The position numbers and the translations under genes were made by a program. From the NCBI RefSeq assembly GCF_028621955.1, contig NZ_CP117516.1, positions 3,370,001 through 3,434,000 on the forward strand: a DNA stretch of 64,000 bases, in the 5' to 3' direction. Origin of the DNA: Erythrobacter sp. BLCC-B19. Its GTDB lineage: Bacteria > Pseudomonadota > Alphaproteobacteria > Sphingomonadales > Sphingomonadaceae. The notes under the pieces are model-generated. The model saw only the letters and a list, made by a program, of their open reading frames with translations. It was not told where the DNA came from and did not search any database. Below, piece after piece: positions 16,790 through 24,418 of the stretch. Every line of letters starts with the position of its first letter. The stretch's first letter is position 1.

Positions 16790-18010
16790 ATGAAAATCCA
16801 TCCGCTGATTACCACCACCGAGGCTCTCTCCGACCTCTGCGACCGTCTTGCGAAGTCCGATTTCGTCACGGTCGATACCGAATTCATGCGCGAGAACACC
16901 TACTGGCCCGAACTCTGCCTGGTGCAAATCGCCAATACGGAAGAGGCGGCCGCGATCGACCCGATGGCGCCGGGGATCGACCTCACCCCGCTGCTCAATC
17001 TGATGTGCGAGAACGAGGATGTGCTGAAGGTCTTCCATGCCGGCGGGCAGGATGTCGAGATCATCGTCAACCTCACCGGCAAGACCCCGCACCCCATCTT
17101 CGACACCCAGATCGCGATGATGGCGATCAGCCAGTCCGAACAGATCGGCTATGCCAATCTCGTGGAAACCTGGGTCGGCGTCACCATCGACAAGGGCGCG
17201 CGCTTCACCGACTGGAGCCGCCGCCCGCTGACCGACCGCCAGATCGAATATGCCATCGGCGATGTCACCTATCTCGCAGGGATCTTCCCCAAGATCCTGA
17301 AAAAGCTGATCAAGACGGGCAGAGGCCTGTGGCTCGATGCCGAGATGGAGAAGCTCGCCGATCCGTCGAACTACCTCACCGATCCGGGTCTCGCATGGAA
17401 GCGTATCCGCCAGCCGGGGCGCAATCCGCAGGTGCTCGGGCGGATGAAGGCGCTCGCCGCCTGGCGCGAGAGCGAGGCGCAGCACAAGAACATCCCGCGC
17501 GGGCGGATCATGCGGGACGAGACGCTGGCCGACATCGCCAGCCACCCGCCCAAGGTGCAGGGCGATCTGGCCAAGGTGCGCGGCCTCAGCCCCGCATGGA
17601 AGGACAACGACATCGGCAAGCGCCTGATGAAGGTGCTGGCCGAGGCCGAGCCGCTGCCCAAGTCGGAAATGCCCGAGAAGATCAAGCAGGGCGCGCCATT
17701 GGGCAAGGAAGGCGCGCTGGTGGCCGACCTCCTCAAGCTGCTGCTGAAAATCCGCGCCCGCGAGATCGACGTCGCCCCGCGCCTCCTCACCCGCGCCGAC
17801 GAGATGGAAGCGCTCGCTGCGGGCGTGCGCAAGCTGCCGGTGCTGGAAGGCTGGCGCTACGAGGTCTTCGGCAAGGACGCGCTCGATCTGGTCGAAGGCA
17901 AGCTCGCCTTCGCTGTCGAGAAGGGACGGCTGAAGATGACCCATATCGACGATGTGGTTGCGCCCGAAGCCCCCGCGCCTGAAGCCCCGGACGCGCTGGC
18001 AGCGGAATAG
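16790..18010 (+). CDS. rnd: Ribonuclease D
   Basis: 406 residues from MKIHPLITTTEAL. A 3'-5' exoribonuclease of the DEDD family that trims tRNA and other stable RNA precursors. The Exo motifs are VDTEFMREN (I), FHAGGQDVEI (II) and YAIGDVTYL (III). HRDC-like domains follow (RESEAQHKNIPRGRIMRDETL), and a Pro/Ala-rich tail ends the protein. The oxyR gene starts 11 bp downstream on the same strand. Confidence 0.95.
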   Translation: MKIHPLITTTEALSDLCDRLAKSDFVTVDTEFMRENTYWPELCLVQIANTEEAAAIDPMAPGIDLTPLLNLMCENEDVLKVFHAGGQDVEIIVNLTGKTPHPIFDTQIAMMAISQSEQIGYANLVETWVGVTIDKGARFTDWSRRPLTDRQIEYAIGDVTYLAGIFPKILKKLIKTGRGLWLDAEMEKLADPSNYLTDPGLAWKRIRQPGRNPQVLGRMKALAAWRESEAQHKNIPRGRIMRDETLADIASHPPKVQGDLAKVRGLSPAWKDNDIGKRLMKVLAEAEPLPKSEMPEKIKQGAPLGKEGALVADLLKLLLKIRAREIDVAPRLLTRADEMEALAAGVRKLPVLEGWRYEVFGKDALDLVEGKLAFAVEKGRLKMTHIDDVVAPEAPAPEAPDALAAE

Positions 18011-18021
18011 CGCGCGCCGCC

Positions 18022-18918
18022 ATGTCCACCTACCTGCCCACCATCAAGCAGCTGCAATATCTCGTGGCGCTCCACGAGCATGGGCATTTCGGCAAGGCGG
18101 CCGATGCCAGCTTCGTGTCGCAATCGACGCTGTCGGCGGGGATCAGGGAGCTCGAATCGTTGCTCGGCGTGACGCTGGTCGAACGCTCGCGCCGGGTGGT
18201 GCGGTTCACCGCGCTGGGCGAGCAGGTGGTGGCCAAGGCCAACCGGCTGCTGCGCGAGGCAGAAGAGCTTGCCGATCTGGTGCAGGCCTCGGGCAAGCCG
18301 CTCTCGGGCGAATTGCGCATGAGCGTGATCCCCACCATCGCCCCCTTCCTGCTGCCGCGCATCCTGCCCCGCCTCAAGGCCGAGCGCCCCGACCTCAAGC
18401 TGATGCTGCGCGAGGAGACGAGCCATGACGCGCTCGAATCACTCTCTCACGGGCGGGTCGATTGCGTGCTGCTGGCCCTGCCCTTCGACACCGGCGATGC
18501 CGCGATCGCGCATATCGCCGACGACCGGCTGTTCATTGCCTTCCCCAAGGATGACCCGCGCGATCCCCCGCCATCGATCAAGCCCGAGATGATCGATCAG
18601 GGCCGCCTGCTGCTGCTCGAGGACGGCCACTGCCTGCGCGATCATGCGCTGGCCGCCTGCAACCGCGCCGAACTGCGGGCGAGCGCGGCGATGATCGGGA
18701 CGAGCCTCCACACGCTGGTGCAGCTGGTCGACAACGACCTTGGCCTTACCATGCTCCCTGAAATGGCATTGAAGGCGGGGATTCTTGCCGGCACCGATGT
18801 GGTCGCGCGCCCGGTCGACAGCCCGACGGCCAAGCGCGAGATCGTGCTGGCGTGGCGCAAAAACTCGCCGAGAGAGGCCGATTTCCTGCTGCTGGCCGAG
18901 GAACTGCGCGCAGGCTAG
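18022..18918 (+). CDS. oxyR: LysR-family peroxide sensor OxyR
   Basis: 298 residues with an N-terminal winged helix (LQYLVALHEHGHFGKAA, QSTLSAGIRELE) and a LysR substrate-binding domain. The redox pair is present: C204 in EDGHCLRDHA and C213 in LAAC, nine residues apart, matching Cys199/Cys208 of E. coli OxyR. It should form a disulfide with H2O2 and activate antioxidant genes. No catalase or peroxidase gene is adjacent; it follows rnd and is convergent with the small gene ending at 18928. Confidence 0.92.
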   Translation: MSTYLPTIKQLQYLVALHEHGHFGKAADASFVSQSTLSAGIRELESLLGVTLVERSRRVVRFTALGEQVVAKANRLLREAEELADLVQASGKPLSGELRMSVIPTIAPFLLPRILPRLKAERPDLKLMLREETSHDALESLSHGRVDCVLLALPFDTGDAAIAHIADDRLFIAFPKDDPRDPPPSIKPEMIDQGRLLLLEDGHCLRDHALAACNRAELRASAAMIGTSLHTLVQLVDNDLGLTMLPEMALKAGILAGTDVVARPVDSPTAKREIVLAWRKNSPREADFLLLAEELRAG

Positions 18919-18927
18919 GCGCCCCCC

Positions 18928-19251
18928 TCAGCACTCCACCAGCGCAAGGCTGATTGCCAGACTTGCCCCGATCGCAAAACGCAGCCGATTGGGGCGCAGC
19001 CTGAGTCGCGGGCGCTGGGCCTCGGCCTCGGCGGCGGCGTGGCCCACCATGCGGTCGGCCTCGCGGTGTTCGAAATCGTCGACGAGCCCGTGGACATCGC
19101 CCGCCAGCAGTTCCGCATCGCCGATCAGCGCCGAGGCACGCGCATAATCGCCGCGCGCAATCGCCTCGCGCGCCTCGCGTTGCAGCTGGCGGGCGTGGTC
19201 TGCCAATTGTCCGACGAATGCGCCTTCGCTGCGCGTCGAATCCGATCCCAT
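18928..19251 (-). CDS. Small C-tail-anchored membrane protein, unknown
   Basis: 107 residues from MGSDSTRSEGAF, followed by a charged helical region (DHARQLQREAREAIARGDYARA) and one hydrophobic segment right at the C-terminus (RFAIGASLAISLALVEC), preceded by a basic stretch (RLRLRPNRLR). This is a C-tail-anchor topology. It begins 32 bp after pgsA on the same strand. The family is not recognised and the ribosome site is weak. Confidence 0.65.
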   Translation of the reverse strand: MGSDSTRSEGAFVGQLADHARQLQREAREAIARGDYARASALIGDAELLAGDVHGLVDDFEHREADRMVGHAAAEAEAQRPRLRLRPNRLRFAIGASLAISLALVEC

Positions 19252-19283
19252 GGGTGACACAGTAACCCGAACCCCGGGCCGCC

Positions 19284-19892
19284 TCAATCCATGTGCTTGA
19301 GACCCACGCGCAGGTAATCCCAGCCGGTGATCAAGGTCAGCACGGCCGCCGTCCACAAGCTCACCAGCCCGACCAGATGCACCCAGCTTTGCGCAATCGA
19401 GCCGCAGCCTTCGAACACCGACTGGCACGGCTGCCCGTGCACCGCGCCGCCAAGGATCAGCGCGCCCAATGCCACCAGCTGAAAGGTCGTCTTCCACTTG
19501 GCCAGCGCCGAGACCGGCACCGAGACCTGAATCCCCCCCAGAAATTCGCGCAGGCCTGACACCGCAATCTCGCGCACAAGAATGATCAGCCCGGCGATCA
19601 CGTGGACATCGCCGGCGTAAGGCCCGCGCAGATAGCCTTGCGCGGTCAGCACGAGAATAACCGCCGCCACCATGATCTTGTCGGCAATCGGATCGAGGAA
19701 GATGCCGAGCTTCGACACCGTCCCCTGCGCACGCGCGAGATAGCCGTCGAAGAAATCAGTTATGGCGATGATGCAGTAGAGCACGAAGCCGATCAGGTAT
19801 CCTGCGCGCCATTCCGGCCACCACAGGAAAAAGGCCAGTAGCGGCACCGCGAAGATGCGCGAGGCAGTGAGGATATTGGGTAGGCTCTGCAT
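19284..19892 (-). CDS. pgsA: CDP-diacylglycerol-glycerol-3-phosphate 3-phosphatidyltransferase
   Basis: 202 residues, an integral membrane CDP-alcohol phosphotransferase. The signature DG-x2-AR-x8-G-x3-D-x3-D is seen as DGYLARAQGTVSKLGIFLD plus PIAD. It makes phosphatidylglycerophosphate, the first committed step to phosphatidylglycerol and cardiolipin. Several hydrophobic helices match the family. A pssA lies elsewhere in this window and carries the same signature. Confidence 0.95.
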   Translation of the reverse strand: MQSLPNILTASRIFAVPLLAFFLWWPEWRAGYLIGFVLYCIIAITDFFDGYLARAQGTVSKLGIFLDPIADKIMVAAVILVLTAQGYLRGPYAGDVHVIAGLIILVREIAVSGLREFLGGIQVSVPVSALAKWKTTFQLVALGALILGGAVHGQPCQSVFEGCGSIAQSWVHLVGLVSLWTAAVLTLITGWDYLRVGLKHMD

Positions 19893-20070
19893 GATCGCGC
19901 AACGCTCTAGCGCAAGGGTAGCAGGTGCAAAAGAGCCCAGCGCCCTGATCCCCGGCTTTGACGCTGCGGCACGGCCCGGCAGCAGGGCGTCACCTTTGTG
20001 CTCTTGTGAAAGCGACCATCCCCGCTATGTCCCGATAACCCACTTCCGGAAGCCCCCGCGACACATCTGC

Positions 20071-21399
20071 ATGACAACATCGACCCACCTGATGCGCCAG
20101 CGGCGATTTCTGCCGCTGTTCCTGACGCAGCTGCTGAACGCGCTCAACGACAATCTCTACAAGAACGCGATGGTGCTGTTCGTGGTCTATTCGGTCTACG
20201 ATTCGCCCGAGATGGAGACGCTGATCAGCGGCGTCGCCACCGCGCTGTTCGTGCTGCCCTTCGTGCTGTTTTCCGCCACCGCGGGCCAACTCGCCGACAT
20301 GCGCAACAAGACCACGATCATCCGCTGGATCAAGTTTGCCGAGATCATCATCATGTCGGTCGGCGCGACCGGCCTGCTGCTCGCCTCGCAAGGCGCGCAG
20401 ATCGAAACTCTCGCCCTGCCGCTGATGTTCACCGCGCTGTTCGCGATGGGGGTGCATTCGACCTTCTTCGGCCCGATCAAATACGCGATCCTGCCGCAGC
20501 ATTTGCACAAGGATGAAGTGCTGGCAGGCACGGGGTTGGTCGAGGCGGGCACCTATGTCGCGATTCTTGTCGGCATGATGCTGGGCGGGGCGATGCATAT
20601 CACCACCAGCATCATTGCCGTCGTGGGGATCGCGGTGGTGGGTTACATCGTGTGCCGCTGGGTGCCGCCCGCGCCTGCCCAGACCGAAGAAACCAAGGTC
20701 GACTGGAACCCGATCCGCGCGTCGAAAGACCTGATCGCCTTCTCGATGGGCAATCTTGAACTGCGCTATTCGGTGCTGGCGATCAGCTATTTCTGGGCGA
20801 TTGCGGCGATCCTTTCGGTGCAGTTCATCCCGCTCGCCAAGAATGTGCTGCTGGCCGACAAGCAGGTCGCCGCGGTCTTGCTGGTCGCGTTCTCGGCGGG
20901 AATCGCGATCGGATCGGTCTCGATCAACGCGCTGCTGAAAGGCGATATTTCGGCGCGCTATTCGGCGCCTTCGGTGCTGGTGCTGGCGGTGCTGCTGGTG
21001 GGCTTTTACGCGCTGTGCCGGATGTGGAATCTCGAGCCTTCGGGCGAGCTGTTCACGGTGTGGGAATTCCTCGCCCAGCCGCTCGCGCTGGCGCTGACGG
21101 CAAACCTGCTGTTCATCGCGATTGCAGGCGGGATGTTCGTGGTGCCGCTCTACGCCTTCCTGACGACGCGGGTCGACAAGTCCGAAGCCTCGCGCTCGGT
21201 CGCGGCCAACAATTTCATCTCGTCGGTGTTCATGGTGATCGGCGCAGGGATTGCCGGGGCGCTCGGCCCGCTCGGCATTCCGTTGCAGGAGCAATTGCTG
21301 CTGAGTCTGGTGCTGTGCTTCTTCTCGGCCAGCCTCGCGCGCAAGCTTCACCAGGTGGAACAGACGCGCCCGGCGGAAGCCGAAACCCTCAGACAATAA
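20071..21399 (+). CDS. MFS transporter, LplT-like (lysophospholipid flippase family)
   Basis: 442 residues with about 12 hydrophobic segments. The N-terminus FLTQLLNALNDNLYKNAMV and the HSTFFGPIKYAILP segment are typical of the LplT / Aas-associated MFS group that flips lysophospholipids across the inner membrane. Start 20071 or 20092 are both possible; neither has a clear ribosome site. No acyltransferase is fused or adjacent. Its 3' end overlaps the convergent 63-residue gene by 11 bp. Confidence 0.85.
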   Translation: MTTSTHLMRQRRFLPLFLTQLLNALNDNLYKNAMVLFVVYSVYDSPEMETLISGVATALFVLPFVLFSATAGQLADMRNKTTIIRWIKFAEIIIMSVGATGLLLASQGAQIETLALPLMFTALFAMGVHSTFFGPIKYAILPQHLHKDEVLAGTGLVEAGTYVAILVGMMLGGAMHITTSIIAVVGIAVVGYIVCRWVPPAPAQTEETKVDWNPIRASKDLIAFSMGNLELRYSVLAISYFWAIAAILSVQFIPLAKNVLLADKQVAAVLLVAFSAGIAIGSVSINALLKGDISARYSAPSVLVLAVLLVGFYALCRMWNLEPSGELFTVWEFLAQPLALALTANLLFIAIAGGMFVVPLYAFLTTRVDKSEASRSVAANNFISSVFMVIGAGIAGALGPLGIPLQEQLLLSLVLCFFSASLARKLHQVEQTRPAEAETLRQ

Positions 21400-21580
21400 A
21401 GGCGAACACTGCCAGCGTCACAGCGACATAGGTGCTGGCGACCCCGCGCACATCTTCCAGTGTCAGCCGCCACAAGGCCTCGGCCGGAATCGGGATCAGG
21501 TCGCGCTTCACGTGCGGCGGCAGGCTCGCGCGGAACCAGTGGCGGGCGGTCTCATCGGTGAGAACCAGGCTGCGACGCAT
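21389..21580 (-). CDS. 63-residue protein with C-terminal membrane segment
   Basis: A short ORF with a very good ribosome site (AGGGAGA, seven bases upstream). The sequence has a charged N-terminal two-thirds (TDETARHWFRASLPPHVKRD) and a hydrophobic C-terminal segment (VASTYVAVTLAVFAFIV). A CtrA-type TTAA-N7-TTAA box lies 32 bp upstream of its start. Family unknown. Confidence 0.65.
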   Translation of the reverse strand: MRRSLVLTDETARHWFRASLPPHVKRDLIPIPAEALWRLTLEDVRGVASTYVAVTLAVFAFIV

Positions 21581-21611
21581 TGACGACTCTCCCTTGGCAG
21601 GAAGGCCAGCT

Positions 21612-21627
21612 TTAAGACTTTCTTAAC
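21612..21627 (+). promoter_or_regulatory. CtrA-type binding site, TTAA-N7-TTAAC
   Basis: TTAA at 21612-21615, seven bases, TTAA at 21623-21626 and C at 21627: a perfect match to the full CtrA consensus of alphaproteobacteria. It lies between the divergent 63-residue membrane protein (32 bp from its start) and the TPP enzyme (112 bp from its start). In this GC-rich sequence a chance match is unlikely but possible; which gene it serves is not decided. Confidence 0.5.
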
Positions 21628-21737
21628 CATTGGAAACGGTTTGCGGTGAAGCTGTCGCAAGCTGGGACAAGCTGCGTTTGCGCCCCCGCGCAGGCGGCGG
21701 TAGAGGCGTGGGGCAGGACGACGGGAGAGTTTTGAGA

Positions 21738-23411
21738 ATGACCGATTCAACGCGGAGCGCTGCGGCGCTGCTGGTCGATTGTCTGGCCGTGCAGGGGTGC
21801 GATCGGATATTCACGGTGCCGGGTGAAAGCTTCCTCGCGGTGCTCGATGCGCTGCCCGATGCAGCCCAGATCGACGTGGTGACCTGCCGTCAGGAAGGGG
21901 GCGTGGCCTTCATGGCTTGCGCGGACGGAGCGATGACAGGTCGGCCCGGCGTGGCCTTCGTCACCCGCGGCCCGGGCGCGACCAATGCCTCGATCGGCGT
22001 CCATGTCGCGCATCAGGATTCGCAGCCGATGATTCTGTTCGTGGGCGATGTGGCGCGCGGGGCGCAGGGGCGCGAGGGGTTTCAGGAGGTCGACTTCAGC
22101 GCCTTCTTCGGCCCCATCTGCAAATGGGCCGCGCGGATCGATGATCCGCTGCGCATCCCCGAATATATCGCCCGCGCCTATGCCGTCGCCATCAATGGGC
22201 GGCCCGGCCCGGTGGTGCTCGCCCTGCCCGAAGATATGCTGGTGGAGCAGGTGCCCGCCGCCCTCGCCCCGCGCCCCATGGCGCTGCGCCCGGCGCAGGC
22301 GGTGTGCCCGGATGCGATGCGGGCGCTGTTCGATCTGATCGGCGATGCGGCAAGCCCGATCGCGATCATCGGCGGCGCGGGCTGGAACGCCAAGGCGCGC
22401 GAGTATTTTCAGCAATTCGCCGAAGGGATCGGCCTGCCCGTGGCGACCGCTTTCCGCCGACAGGATGCGATCGCGCCCGACAGCCCGGTCTATGCCGGGA
22501 ACCTGGGCTATGGCCCCAATCCGCAGCTGGTCGAGCGGGTCAAGAACGCCGATCTCGTCATCGCTGTCGGCGCACGGCTGGGCGAGGCGACCACGGATGG
22601 CTACGAGGTGCCAACCCTCGAACATCCCGGCCAGACCCTCGTCCACATTCACCCCGACCCGGAAGAGCTGGGGCGCGTCTATCGCACCGATCTGGCGCTG
22701 TGCTGTTCCATGGACGAATTCGCCGAATGTGCCGCCTTGTGGGATCACAGCGACATCATCCCCTTCGATGCAGGGGCCGAGGCTCACGCCGAATGGCTCG
22801 CCTGGTCGACCCCGCAGCCCTCGGGCGCGGCGATGGATCTGGGGATGTGCGTGGGCGCGATGCGGGCGAGCTTTCCCGCCGATACGATCATCTGCAACGG
22901 CGCGGGCAATTTTGCCGGGTGGTGGCACCGCTACTGGCGTTACGCCGCCTACCCCGGCCAGCTCGCCCCCACCTGCGGGGCGATGGGCTATGGCGTGCCC
23001 GCCGCGGTCGCTGCTGCGCTGCGCTTCCCTGACCGCACCGTGGTTGCGGTGGCGGGGGACGGCGACTTCCTGATGAACGGGCAGGAGCTCGCCACAGCCG
23101 CGCAATATGGCGCAAACATGATCGTGATCGTCGTCGACAACGGCGCTTATGGCACCATCCGGATGCATCAGGAGCGCGAATATCCGGGCCGCGTCTCGGC
23201 CACCGCGCTCGCCAACCCCGATTTCGCGATGCTGGGCGCGGCCTATGGTGCCTGGAGCACGCGGGCCGAGACCACCGAAGCTCTTATCACAGCGCTCGCT
23301 GAAGCCCGCGAGCGCAGCGGTCTGCGGCTGATCCACGCGCTCACCGATCTCGAGCGGATCGCGGCGAGCGGCGCGACCATTTCCGGCCTGCGCGCGAGGG
23401 CAAAGGGCTGA
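21738..23411 (+). CDS. Thiamine-diphosphate enzyme, acetolactate-synthase-like
   Basis: 557 residues with the three TPP-enzyme domains: the PYR domain with catalytic Glu in TCRQEGGVAFMA (about residue 54), a central Rossmann-like domain, and the PP domain with the GDG...N metal/TPP motif in VAGDGDFLMNGQELATAA. The catalytic-subunit fold matches acetolactate synthase, glyoxylate carboligase and benzoylformate decarboxylase. No regulatory subunit or Ile/Val biosynthesis gene is nearby, so this is probably a paralogue acting on another 2-oxoacid. A hairpin terminator follows directly. Confidence 0.87.
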   Translation: MTDSTRSAAALLVDCLAVQGCDRIFTVPGESFLAVLDALPDAAQIDVVTCRQEGGVAFMACADGAMTGRPGVAFVTRGPGATNASIGVHVAHQDSQPMILFVGDVARGAQGREGFQEVDFSAFFGPICKWAARIDDPLRIPEYIARAYAVAINGRPGPVVLALPEDMLVEQVPAALAPRPMALRPAQAVCPDAMRALFDLIGDAASPIAIIGGAGWNAKAREYFQQFAEGIGLPVATAFRRQDAIAPDSPVYAGNLGYGPNPQLVERVKNADLVIAVGARLGEATTDGYEVPTLEHPGQTLVHIHPDPEELGRVYRTDLALCCSMDEFAECAALWDHSDIIPFDAGAEAHAEWLAWSTPQPSGAAMDLGMCVGAMRASFPADTIICNGAGNFAGWWHRYWRYAAYPGQLAPTCGAMGYGVPAAVAAALRFPDRTVVAVAGDGDFLMNGQELATAAQYGANMIVIVVDNGAYGTIRMHQEREYPGRVSATALANPDFAMLGAAYGAWSTRAETTEALITALAEARERSGLRLIHALTDLERIAASGATISGLRARAKG

Positions 23412-23417
23412 ATGCAA

Positions 23418-23446
23418 GAAGGCCGCCCCATCACGGGGCGGCCTTC
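23418..23446. terminator. Hairpin terminator between convergent genes
   Basis: A perfect 12-bp stem, GAAGGCCGCCCC pairing with GGGGCGGCCTTC across a five-base loop, between the TPP enzyme (plus) and csbD (minus). No T-run flanks it on either side, but its stability and placement suggest a bidirectional transcription end. Confidence 0.65.
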
Positions 23447-23469
23447 ACAAGTATTCGCCAGGTCAGGCG

Positions 23470-23640
23470 TTAGATACGGTCGCCAAAAGCGCCCTGCACA
23501 TCGCCCTTCACCTTCTGCGCCTTGCCCTTCAGCTCCTGCTTCAGACCATCAGCGCGAGTCTCGGGATCGTTGGACTGCTGCTTGGCCTTGCCGATGACTT
23601 CATTGGCCGTGCCTTTGATGTTTTCAACAAGCTTACCCAT
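23470..23640 (-). CDS. CsbD-family stress protein
   Basis: 56 residues from the ATG at 23640, chosen over the ATG four codons upstream because GGAGG sits five bases before it. The hydrophilic sequence ENIKGTANEVIGKAK and LKGKAQKVKGDVQGAFGD is the CsbD domain. These small, very abundant proteins rise under general stress in many bacteria; their mechanism is unclear. An inverted repeat GGAACG...CGTTCC lies 43-72 bp upstream. Confidence 0.88.
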   Translation of the reverse strand: MGKLVENIKGTANEVIGKAKQQSNDPETRADGLKQELKGKAQKVKGDVQGAFGDRI

Positions 23641-23682
23641 TGCGTCCTCCATTATGACCGCGGCGAGAATGTCGCGGCTTCA

Positions 23683-23713
23683 AGGAACGAATGATGGGAT
23701 CGCATCGGCGTTC
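23683..23713. repeat. Inverted repeat GGAACG-N19-CGTTCC upstream of csbD
   Basis: GGAACG and CGTTCC are reverse complements separated by 19 bases. They resemble the -35 GGAAC and -10 CGTT boxes of EcfG general-stress promoters, but the GGAAC-to-CGTT spacing is 20 rather than 16-17. It may be an operator or a non-canonical stress promoter of csbD. Confidence 0.3.
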
Positions 23714-23820
23714 CACTGCAACCAGTATTATGAGACAGCCTGTGGCGCGGGCACGGCCAGATGCCCCTTTTCAGCCAAGTTGTTGTTTTTGTTCATCTGA
23801 GGTTTAGGTAGATCCGGGGC

Positions 23821-24228
23821 TCAGGCGCCGGCCATCTCCCGGATCACCGCCCATTCTTCAGGGCTGACCGCACACACCGACAGGCGCGACAGGCGGATCA
23901 GCTGCATTTCGGCCAGACGCGGCTCGGCCTTGATGGCAGCGAGCGTGACCGGACGGGGGAACTTTTCCTTGGCCTTGAGCTTCACCGCAGCCCATTTGCC
24001 GGTTTCATCCGTGGGATCGCCGATCCCCGTGACCGTGATCGTGGCAATCCCGACAATCTCCAGCCCCTCGCGGCTGTGATAGAAGAACGCCTCGTCGCCC
24101 ACCTGCATCGCCATGAGGTTGTTGCGCGCCAGATAGTTGCGCACCCCATCCCACGTCCCTTCGCCCTCGGCGACAAGGTCATCCCAGCTGTATTTGAAGG
24201 GTTCGGATTTCATCAGCCAATAGGCCAT
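23821..24228 (-). CDS. EVE domain-containing protein
   Basis: 135 residues, a single EVE domain: MAYWLMKSEPFKYSWDDL, TWDGVRNYLARNNL and VGDEAFFYHS. The fold is PUA-like with an aromatic cage that binds modified bases in DNA or RNA. The start at 24228 matches the family N-terminus. The partner base and role here are unknown; it is not next to a restriction or methylation gene. Confidence 0.92.
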   Translation of the reverse strand: MAYWLMKSEPFKYSWDDLVAEGEGTWDGVRNYLARNNLMAMQVGDEAFFYHSREGLEIVGIATITVTGIGDPTDETGKWAAVKLKAKEKFPRPVTLAAIKAEPRLAEMQLIRLSRLSVCAVSPEEWAVIREMAGA

Positions 24229-24418
24229 GGTGCGCAGCGCTCCCTGAGTGCAGGTCAAAGTGGGAGCGCTCCGATAGCCCTCGCGCCCCGCTCTCGCCAA
24301 GCCCCGAAGGGCACGGCAACATTAACCCTATCTTTAGCGCGATCTGGGATGAATCGCGAAAGGTCGCAGCAAGGGCTACCCCGCCCCGCGAGCGTTAGAA
24401 AAGCACAAGGCAACGGTT

